Program-made: the position numbers and the translations under genes | Shown here: piece after piece, positions 1-6,935 of the stretch | Position numbering within the stretch: the first letter of the stretch is position 1 | How the letters are laid out: every line of letters begins with the position of its first letter | Notes under the pieces: generated by a model | Seen by the model: only the letters and a program-made list of their open reading frames with translations | Told to the model about the DNA's origin: nothing | Databases searched by the model: none | Assembly: GCA_002411085.1 (NCBI GenBank) | Contig: DHQK01000186.1 | Coordinates: 1-11,300 of the forward strand | From: Marinilabilia sp. UBA5340 | Lineage (GTDB): Bacteria; Bacteroidota; Bacteroidia; Bacteroidales; Marinilabiliaceae | Reading direction: 5' to 3' | Length of the DNA: 11,300 bases

Positions 1-650
1 GTGTACCGCGTCACACCTCCCGGTATATCCGTCCGCTCATTGGGACGCATGTCGGGTAAGTTGGGAATAGCCTCATCCATCTGATTCGAAATATGTTGCA
101 TCACCTCAGCTTTGGGTGAGGGTTCCAAAGTGTACAACTGAGCCGGATCAGAACTTTCGGTAATAAAGACATCTCCCCACATTCTGGAAAGTTGAAGCAT
201 CAACCATGCACGAAGCACTTTGGCTTCTGCGATATATTGATCCCCGCGTGAAGCAGATGCACCATTGGCAATGTAGAGTTCCACCTGTTCCATAGCAGAG
301 TGGGCAGTAAAGATATCCTTGTACATATTTTGCCACACCGAATTATACATCCAGAAATTCTGATTGTAGCTAAAATCATCCGTGTTGGCATAATCCTGCT
401 GATCACCTTCACCTCCATGGTTCACATCATCACCACGGACGGCAAGCAACGGGATATCTTCCCAGCCCCTTTGGTAGAAATCTGCATAGGCTCCAATGAG
501 GGGCAACACCATATTTTCAGAGATGGAATAATCTGTCTCTTCGGTGAAAGCCTGATTTTCGGCAGGTTCATCAAGCAGGTCGTGACATGCCGTGGCAAAC
601 AACATTCCTGCAACCGAAAAAGTGAATAAAATATATTTAACAGGTTTCAT
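1..650 (-). CDS. SusD/RagB-like nutrient-binding outer-membrane lipoprotein (partial, C-terminus beyond left edge)
   Basis: Surface lipoprotein that in this family caps a SusC-type transporter and helps capture glycan or peptide ligands for import. The 216 visible residues start at ATG 650-648 (MKPVKYILF). A short hydrophobic signal ends in a lipobox (A-T-A-C, Cys22), followed by DLLDEP, the usual SusD N-terminal theme. Helical SusD signatures follow: a W-x-x-MY-x-x-I segment near residue 95 and EAKVLRAWLMLQL...WGDVFI near 130-150, matching the family's 'EA..LRA....YGDVP' motif. About 216 of the usual 450-600 residues are present; the reading frame is open to the window edge, so this is truncation by the window, not a broken gene. 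The start lies 18 bp after the susC-like stop, so the two are surely co-transcribed. There is no recognisable Shine-Dalgarno sequence. The ligand cannot be inferred from this fragment. Confidence 0.93.
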   Translation of the reverse strand, partial: MKPVKYILFTFSVAGMLFATACHDLLDEPAENQAFTEETDYSISENMVLPLIGAYADFYQRGWEDIPLLAVRGDDVNHGGEGDQQDYANTDDFSYNQNFWMYNSVWQNMYKDIFTAHSAMEQVELYIANGASASRGDQYIAEAKVLRAWLMLQLSRMWGDVFITESSDPAQLYTLEPSPKAEVMQHISNQMDEAIPNLPDMRPNERTDIPGGVTRY

Positions 651-668
651 AATAAAAGCTTTTTGAGA

Positions 669-3600
669 TTAAAATTTCAGATTCAGACCAACGGTATAAA
701 CTGCAGGAATGGGATAAGTCTGACGGTCGATACCATCAGAAACTTCGGGATTGAAACCGTTGTAATCAAACACAGTCAAGGGACGCTCGGCAGTCACATA
801 AATTCGGGCCCCCGGAAATTGTCCTCCCAACCAGTTTTCTGTATCGAAAGTATATCCCAACTGCACATTCTGGATCCGGAAGAAAGAACCATCTTCCACA
901 AAGTAATCGCTCATTTTTTGGTTGTATCCTTTTCTCAGTCCGGCTGATGAGGGATATTTATTGGAAGTTCCTTCACCATGCCATCTGTTTTTAGCCAGAT
1001 CGGCATCCAGGTTCCCATCGTTGGTCCAGATAATCTCGCCCCGTTTACGGTTTAGGATTTTGTTTCCTGTTTGCCCGGTAAGACTTAATGAGAAATCAAA
1101 ATTCCGATAATTGACCGCCACATTGGCGCCATACATAAATGAAGGGAAATAGGATCCCAGCACTACCCGGTCTTTGTCATCAATCACATTGTCTCCATTC
1201 TGATCCTTGTAGATAAAATCACCGGGTTCAATACCGCTGTCATTGATAAATTGCTCTGTAAGGCCGCTGTTGGCAATTTGCTCTTCATTCTGAAAAACTC
1301 CTGTTACCTCATGGCCAAAGAATGCCAGCAATGGCTCTCCCACGATGGAACGCTGACGGAACTCTGCCGAACCACCATCTATATAGGGCTGCCCGTACAG
1401 GTCACGGACTTCATTTTCCAAAGTAGAGATATTGGCGCCAACAGAATAACTCAAATCGTCAGAAATGGAATTACTGTAATTCAGCGCAACTTCAAGTCCG
1501 GAGTTACGAATAACACCCACATTGCGCAGCACAGTTTCACCCACTGAGGGGATATTCACAAAAATAGCAGCATTCTTGGTATCGCGGATGTAGTAGTCGG
1601 CCTCCAGCGAGAGGTTGCTATCCAGAAACCGTGAAGTAACACCAATATTGGTCTCCTCGGTCAGCTCCCATTCCAATTCGCTATAGGTACTTCTGGCAAT
1701 GGTTCCGGAAACAAGATTGTCATTAATGGCAGTATTAATGACTTCGGTTGTACGAGCTCCGGCACTGGCCTGAATTTTGTCATTCCCCAACTGTCCCCAG
1801 CTACCTCTGATTTTGAGATAATCAATAAAAGATACATTATCCATAAAAGGTTCGGACGAGACAACCCAGCCGGCTCCAATTGTGGGGAAATAGCCCCATT
1901 TTTCCTGATACTTGGAACTACCGTCAGCCCGCATGGTACCATACAGCAGGTATTTGTTGTTATAGTTGTAAGAAACCCTTCCGAAATAAGACATTCCGTA
2001 TTGACGAAGGCCGTTGTCATTCACTGAATTTTCGGGAGTTGTGGCAGACTGATTGAGATACCATGCCTGTTCCTGATCCACCGGAAAATTAAGGCCTTCT
2101 GCCCAAAGGCCCTGGTAAGCCTCATCGCGATAAGAAGTCCCCAGCATTACAGTGAGGTCATGAACCCCAAATTCCTCCTGGAAGGTGAGAATATTGTCCC
2201 AGGCTTGATTGGACCAGTTGGCAGTTGTCTTCCACACCGAAGAATTCTCCCGCTGTGCATTCTCAGTCAAATAATATGGCAACCTCACTTCTCTTTTCTC
2301 GGATGAAGTAAAATCATGGTTGTAAGTAGTCTTAAAACTCAACATATCAGGAATGATATCCAGTTCAGCATAGAAACTGGCCATTGTTTTCCTCACCTTA
2401 TCCCGATTATCGGAAAATGCCATAGCTGTGAACGGGTTTTTCCCACCACGGTAACCCAGCGTCTGAGCACTGGCATATTTTTCCGGCCAGGCAGCTTCAT
2501 TCTGCTGATCGAATACAGGCATAATAGGCACTGCATAATAAGCTTCAAACCAGGCAGCACCATCCTGCATGTATTTGGTTGAATTGCTGAAAAGCACATT
2601 GGCTCCCACTGTTAGCCGATCCGTGGCTTTGTAATCAATTTTGGAACGCAGATTAAAACGCTCGTAATCGTTTTTCATATCCAGAATACCCTCCTGGGCA
2701 AAATAATTGGCTCCCAGAGAGTAGGTAGTATTTTCTCCTCCTCCTGATACGCCCAGACTATGGTTCTGCATGGCACCCGGACGTAAAATCTCATCGTACC
2801 AGTCGGTATTGACAGCAGGCACATTGGGGTTTATGCGGCTTCTTCCATAACGCTGCATAGCATTTTGAATATACTGTGCATCAGCAGCAGACCCCGATTC
2901 CAGTGCCATTGTGGTAAACTGTTCAGCATTGGCCATCTTTAATATGTCCTGGGCCACCTGAACACCGTAATAACCATCATAAGTAATTTGGGCTTCTTTG
3001 TTATAACTACCTGACTTGGTTTCGATCAACACCACTCCATTGGCCGCACGAACACCATAAATGGCAGCAGCTGAAGCATCTTTTAACACAGAAATAGAGG
3101 TGATATCAGAAGTATTCAGGAAATCGATGTTGTCAAAAAACATACCATCCACCACATACAAAGGAGACTCATTTCCCTGTCCCGGATACGATCCGATACC
3201 CCGCACCCTGATGGTAGGAGCATCACCCGGAGCACCACTACTCACAACCTGCATTCCGGCAACTTTTCCCTGCATGGCCTGCATCGCTTGCCCTGTAGGT
3301 GTTTTAGCCAGATCATCAGATTTTACAGTGGTAATCGATGAGGTCAGATCTTTGACCTGTAACTCACCATAACCGACGACCACCACTTCATCCAGGTCAA
3401 CGGTCGACTCTGTCATTTGCACATTAATAATGGAACGTCCGTCAACCGGCACCGTTTGTGTCTTCAAACCCACGAAACTAAAAACAAGCGTTCCGTCAGG
3501 TGCTACAGACACGTTATAATTCCCGTCCATATCGGTAATGGTTCCCTCGGTAGTCCCCTCAATAACTACAGAGGCGCCGGGAATCCCCAAACCATCTGCG

Positions 3601-3692
3601 TCCGTCACTTTTCCACTGACAGATATTTCATCTTGTCCGAAGACAAATGCAGACACAAATAAAAAACAGATAAACAATAATGTTTTTCTCAT
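669..3692 (-). CDS. SusC/RagA-family TonB-linked outer-membrane transporter
   Basis: TonB-dependent outer-membrane channel that imports oligosaccharides or other polymers together with its SusD partner. I start it at ATG 3692-3690, giving 1007 residues, because this begins with a clear signal peptide (MRKTLLFICF..., cleavage after FGQ at about 20). The frame stays open to an ATG at 3779, but that would bury the signal. In order: a carboxypeptidase-regulatory-like domain (about 25-98), the TonB box DEVVVVGYG (101-109), the plug domain (about 112-228, with YVVDG and SISVLKDASAAAIYG), then a 22-strand-type barrel. The late motif VEDGSFFRIQNVQLGYTF and the C-terminal LNLKF with terminal Phe are typical. 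No STN domain precedes the TonB box, so signalling through a FecR-like anti-sigma factor is unlikely. The length is normal for SusC. It leads the susCD operon and diverges from the regulator gene at 4070. Substrate unknown. Confidence 0.96.
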   Translation of the reverse strand: MRKTLLFICFLFVSAFVFGQDEISVSGKVTDADGLGIPGASVVIEGTTEGTITDMDGNYNVSVAPDGTLVFSFVGLKTQTVPVDGRSIINVQMTESTVDLDEVVVVGYGELQVKDLTSSITTVKSDDLAKTPTGQAMQAMQGKVAGMQVVSSGAPGDAPTIRVRGIGSYPGQGNESPLYVVDGMFFDNIDFLNTSDITSISVLKDASAAAIYGVRAANGVVLIETKSGSYNKEAQITYDGYYGVQVAQDILKMANAEQFTTMALESGSAADAQYIQNAMQRYGRSRINPNVPAVNTDWYDEILRPGAMQNHSLGVSGGGENTTYSLGANYFAQEGILDMKNDYERFNLRSKIDYKATDRLTVGANVLFSNSTKYMQDGAAWFEAYYAVPIMPVFDQQNEAAWPEKYASAQTLGYRGGKNPFTAMAFSDNRDKVRKTMASFYAELDIIPDMLSFKTTYNHDFTSSEKREVRLPYYLTENAQRENSSVWKTTANWSNQAWDNILTFQEEFGVHDLTVMLGTSYRDEAYQGLWAEGLNFPVDQEQAWYLNQSATTPENSVNDNGLRQYGMSYFGRVSYNYNNKYLLYGTMRADGSSKYQEKWGYFPTIGAGWVVSSEPFMDNVSFIDYLKIRGSWGQLGNDKIQASAGARTTEVINTAINDNLVSGTIARSTYSELEWELTEETNIGVTSRFLDSNLSLEADYYIRDTKNAAIFVNIPSVGETVLRNVGVIRNSGLEVALNYSNSISDDLSYSVGANISTLENEVRDLYGQPYIDGGSAEFRQRSIVGEPLLAFFGHEVTGVFQNEEQIANSGLTEQFINDSGIEPGDFIYKDQNGDNVIDDKDRVVLGSYFPSFMYGANVAVNYRNFDFSLSLTGQTGNKILNRKRGEIIWTNDGNLDADLAKNRWHGEGTSNKYPSSAGLRKGYNQKMSDYFVEDGSFFRIQNVQLGYTFDTENWLGGQFPGARIYVTAERPLTVFDYNGFNPEVSDGIDRQTYPIPAVYTVGLNLKF

Positions 3693-3747
3693 GACTTTGA
3701 TTTTTTTGTTTTTTCCTGATGTAAAATTACGCCCACTTTGTTCCTGC

Positions 3748-3760
3748 GGGAAAAATTCTG
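3748..3760. repeat. Direct repeat copy A (13 bp), candidate operator half
   Basis: The 13-mer GGGAAAAATTCTG occurs here and again, identical and in the same orientation, at 3893-3905. The two starts are 145 bp apart. The flanks differ at once on both sides (TGC/CTAC here, GAA/TTAT there), so it is a short isolated repeat rather than the remnant of a longer duplication. This copy is 56 bp upstream of the susC-like start codon. A role as a regulator-binding site is inference from its position. Confidence 0.5.
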
Positions 3761-3892
3761 CTACACCAACAACTCTCATTGTTAAAAAATGTGATTTCCT
3801 ATTTCACAATTACCTCATCCCTTCAACTTTTAAAGTATTTCATCCACTGATTTTAAACTACATACAAATACATCAATATAAAAACCACTGAA

Positions 3893-3905
3893 GGGAAAAA
3901 TTCTG
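3893..3905. repeat. Direct repeat copy B (13 bp), candidate operator half
   Basis: Second exact copy of GGGAAAAATTCTG. It is 164 bp before the regulator start codon and 201 bp upstream of the susC-like start codon, roughly mid-way in the divergent region. It lies just upstream, relative to susC, of the weak TGTATTTG promoter candidate at 3872-3865. The repeat itself is directly visible; the binding-site role is inferred. Confidence 0.5.
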
Positions 3906-4069
3906 TTATCATTAAAAAAATGAGGTATATTTAAGGCTTTTATGACCAAAAACGGTAATTTGTAGAGTGAAACAGAAATCAGCGCAACACATTTTTGCAT
4001 TTTAAAAATTAAATTCGCCGGCCAGCCCCACCCTAAAAACAAGATCCAATTACATTTAATAAAGAAGAA

Positions 4070-6916
4070 ATGAGGAAATCCCTGAAATTGCTCATCTTTT
4101 TCATCTCTATCACAGGAGTTGTCCATGCCGGCAGCTTCCAAAATCCGCATGTAATAAACTTTAACAAACAACAATACGGCGGATCCAATAAAAATTGGTC
4201 CATCGCCATGGACAACAATGGCTACACTTATATAGGCAACAGCATCGGACTGATAGAATTTGACGGAGTATCCTGGCAACTCTACAACTCACCCAACGGT
4301 TTTGCTGTTAGATGCATTGCGGTGGATGAGGATAACAGAATCTACACCGGTGGTTATCGGGAATTGGGTTATTGGGAGCGCAACAATCTGGGCAGATTGC
4401 AATACCATTCACTCACTTCTATGGTGGAGGATCATTTTCCCAAAAATGAAGAATTCTGGCATGTTTTCGTCATCGACAACAAAGTGTATTTTCAGTCATT
4501 TTCGGGGATTTACATTTATGCCGACGGGAAATTCTCAGTTGTCCGTATAAACGGATTTATTACCAATGCTGCCGTGGTGGACAATGAATTGTTAATCGCA
4601 CTGGTTTCCGATGGAATCTATAGAATAACTGAAGATAATTATAGTCCTGTGCTAAAAGGGGAATTCTTCACAGGCAAATCAATCACATTTATTGAAAAAC
4701 TTTCCAAAAGCAAATTCCTGCTGGGAACCGAAAGTAGCGGATTTTATATTTATTATTCAGAGACAGGCAGTCATAACATCTGGGCCGGCGAACTTCATCA
4801 AAGTTTCATTCGCAACAACATCAACAATGCACTTCGTACCAAAGACGGACATACCATAGTAGGAACCATTCTGGAAGGCATCAAAGTGTTGGACGAAGAG
4901 GGAACGCTCGTCCAGAACATCAACATTCAAACCGGTCTTCAAAGCAATACCGTTCATTTTATGAGGTGTGACCCAGAGGGGAACATCTGGGTGGCATCCG
5001 ACAAAGGAGTGGATTTCATTTCCTTCTCTTCCAATAAATCCTATACCGTTTACCGGCATCCGGAACTAGGGGCGGTTTACTCTGCAGCCCTGTTGGATGG
5101 TATTTTGTATGCAGGAACCAATCAGGGAGTATTCCACCGCAAATGGGAAAACCGAAATGAACCTTTTAAATTGGTTCCCGGAACACAGCGACAGGTCTGG
5201 GATTGCGAAATAATCGACAACCAGTTGCTGGTGGGACATAACTCTGGCACCTTTCTGATTCAGAATCAAGAAGCACAGATGATTTCAAACCATGCTGGTG
5301 GTTATTCCATTACAAAAATCCCCGATCACCCCAATCACCTGTTACAGAGCACCTACAACGACCTGGTGGTTTTCTCGCGAAAGAACAACCGATGGCAGGC
5401 CGATCATACAATAAAAGGTTTCAGCGACCTTATCCGATTTGTGGAATTTGATCACCGCAACAATCTATGGGCATCACATTTGTATCAGGGCATATATAAA
5501 ATCAGACTCAATGAAGCGCTCGACTCGGCAGTACAGGTAACTCATTTTGGCAAGGAATCAAAAATATGGAGACAGGGAGCAAGCATTCGAACCTTCTCCG
5601 TTGAAAACAGGGTGGTTTTCACCAACGAAGATTCCATTTACACCTACGATGATCTCAAGGATGCCATCGTTCCTTACACATTTCTGAACAACCACCTGGG
5701 AGAATATACTTCAGCTTTCTTTATTGCTTCCGGCCCGGATCATCATTATTGGTTTATGAACTCATCCGGCATCGCCCTGTTCAGGATTTTAGGTACAGAT
5801 GTTGAAAAAATAAAAGAATTCCCTTTGGCCCTGTTTCGCAAAGAGATGATTCCCAAAGAGGAAAACCTTATACCACTGAATCAGAAAACCGGTTTGCTTT
5901 GTCTCGAAAACGGATTTGCATTGCTGGACGCCACATCTCCGGAAAGCGGCAGCGAAATTGAACACAAACAATTACATATACGAGAAATTGAAATCCGGGG
6001 CCCGGAAGGAGATGCGGAAGCAGTATCCCCATTTAACTCCCAACTGACAATCCCTTACAACCGAAACAATATCGTACTGCGCTATTCCTTCCCTCTTTTA
6101 TCATCAGAAAAAATCAGTTACCAATACAAGATTGAAGGACTCAACAGCGAATGGACAGAACCGGTGAAATATCCTGAATTTGTAATTAACCGTATCCCTC
6201 CCGGGCACTACACCATCAGTGTACGAGCAAACAACAGCTGGGGAAATACCTCCCAAACACATGAACTTTCGTTTACGGTAAATCCCCCGTGGTACCGAAG
6301 CACGCTGGCTTTTATTATTTATGCACTCATCTTTGGCGGTTTGATTTTTCTAGGCAAGCACATCACCATTAAGAGAGTGAAGATGAACGAGAAACACAAG
6401 AATGTAGAAAAAGAACGGGAATTAATACAACTGAGAAACGAGAAACTGCAATCGGAACTCTCATTCAAAAGCAGAGAATTGGCCAACTCCACCATGGGAA
6501 TCATCAAAAAGAATGAATTCCTGATCTCCTTAAAAGAAAAGCTAAAACGTCACAAAGAGCAGCTGGGAACAAGATATCCGGACAAATACTACAATGAGCT
6601 GATCAAAAAAATTGACAGTAACATTACAGGCGATGATGACTGGAAAATGTTTGAATACAACTTTAACCTGGCTCACGAAACCTTTCTCCAGTCTCTAAAA
6701 ACCGAATACCCCGACCTTACCCCCAGCGATCTGAGACTCTGCGCATTCCTTCGCATCAACCTAACTTCCAAGGAGATTGCGCCTTTGCTGGGAATTTCGG
6801 TACGCGGCGTGGAGAACCACCGCTACAGGGTACGCAAAAAACTGGATCTTTCACCCGACAAAGATCTCACTGATTTCATTTTGACGTTTCAGAATGGGAA
6901 CGGACAACCTGGTTAA
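4070..6916 (+). CDS. Membrane-spanning propeller/Y_Y_Y/LuxR-type HTH transcriptional regulator (SusR-like in role)
   Basis: Predicted one-component sensor-regulator of 948 residues that would sense a ligand in the periplasm and bind DNA in the cytoplasm. In order: a signal peptide (1-20, cleavage after VHA); a beta-propeller of Reg_prop-like blades (about 40-640), with the family-typical start NWSIAMDNNGYTYIGN...LIEFDG at 43-66 and a blade NIWVASDKG near 305; a Y_Y_Y domain (about 653-738, YQYKIEGLNSEW, GHYTISVRANNSWG); one transmembrane span (about 742-764); a charged coiled coil (about 776-835); and a LuxR-type helix-turn-helix (about 880-935, SKEIAPLLGISVRGVENHRYRVRKKL). There is no histidine kinase, phosphoacceptor His region or receiver domain, so it is not a hybrid two-component protein. 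It is divergent from the susC-like gene, which makes it the likely local activator. AAAGAAGAA before the ATG is only a weak ribosome binding site. The inducing ligand is unknown. Confidence 0.92.
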   Translation: MRKSLKLLIFFISITGVVHAGSFQNPHVINFNKQQYGGSNKNWSIAMDNNGYTYIGNSIGLIEFDGVSWQLYNSPNGFAVRCIAVDEDNRIYTGGYRELGYWERNNLGRLQYHSLTSMVEDHFPKNEEFWHVFVIDNKVYFQSFSGIYIYADGKFSVVRINGFITNAAVVDNELLIALVSDGIYRITEDNYSPVLKGEFFTGKSITFIEKLSKSKFLLGTESSGFYIYYSETGSHNIWAGELHQSFIRNNINNALRTKDGHTIVGTILEGIKVLDEEGTLVQNINIQTGLQSNTVHFMRCDPEGNIWVASDKGVDFISFSSNKSYTVYRHPELGAVYSAALLDGILYAGTNQGVFHRKWENRNEPFKLVPGTQRQVWDCEIIDNQLLVGHNSGTFLIQNQEAQMISNHAGGYSITKIPDHPNHLLQSTYNDLVVFSRKNNRWQADHTIKGFSDLIRFVEFDHRNNLWASHLYQGIYKIRLNEALDSAVQVTHFGKESKIWRQGASIRTFSVENRVVFTNEDSIYTYDDLKDAIVPYTFLNNHLGEYTSAFFIASGPDHHYWFMNSSGIALFRILGTDVEKIKEFPLALFRKEMIPKEENLIPLNQKTGLLCLENGFALLDATSPESGSEIEHKQLHIREIEIRGPEGDAEAVSPFNSQLTIPYNRNNIVLRYSFPLLSSEKISYQYKIEGLNSEWTEPVKYPEFVINRIPPGHYTISVRANNSWGNTSQTHELSFTVNPPWYRSTLAFIIYALIFGGLIFLGKHITIKRVKMNEKHKNVEKERELIQLRNEKLQSELSFKSRELANSTMGIIKKNEFLISLKEKLKRHKEQLGTRYPDKYYNELIKKIDSNITGDDDWKMFEYNFNLAHETFLQSLKTEYPDLTPSDLRLCAFLRINLTSKEIAPLLGISVRGVENHRYRVRKKLDLSPDKDLTDFILTFQNGNGQPG

Positions 6917-6935
6917 ATGCTGAAGACCTGACAAC

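Larger units (their letters stand above)
3693..4069. promoter_or_regulatory. Divergent intergenic control region between susC-like gene and regulator gene
   Basis: These 377 bp separate two divergent start codons and must carry both promoters. The region is strongly AT-rich, with one GC-rich patch at 4016-4033 close to the regulator start. I found no perfect match to the Bacteroidota -7 element TAnnTTTG with a properly spaced -33 element on either strand. One-mismatch candidates are TGTATTTG (minus strand, 3872-3865) for susC and TAAATTCG (4010-4017) for the regulator; neither is convincing. An exact 13-bp direct repeat and a 5-bp-arm inverted repeat lie here and are listed separately. I see no plausible gene in it. 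Confidence 0.75.

Noticed and set aside
654..663. AAAAGCTTTT palindrome between the susC-like and susD-like genes
   Set aside because: Only 10 bp in AT-rich sequence; too short for a stable stem and easily chance.
1661..2020. 119-codon minus-strand open frame inside the SusC-like gene
   Set aside because: It lies in an alternative frame of the barrel region and has no domain or start context.
3693..3779. Longer N-terminus of the SusC-like gene starting at 3779
   Set aside because: It would put 29 residues before an excellent signal peptide; the internal ATG at 3692 is the sensible start.
3538..3891. 117-codon plus-strand open frame over the susC 5' end
   Set aside because: It is antisense to the susC-like signal and first domain, with no family resemblance; a shadow frame.
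3830..4279. 149-codon minus-strand open frame spanning the divergent region and the regulator start
   Set aside because: It overlaps the signal-peptide-bearing start of a well-supported gene on the other strand, has no recognisable domain, and covers the AT-rich promoter region.
4070..6916. Hybrid two-component sensor (propeller, kinase, receiver, HTH)
   Set aside because: After the membrane span only a coiled coil and a LuxR-type HTH are seen; there are no H, N, G box kinase motifs and no receiver Asp region.
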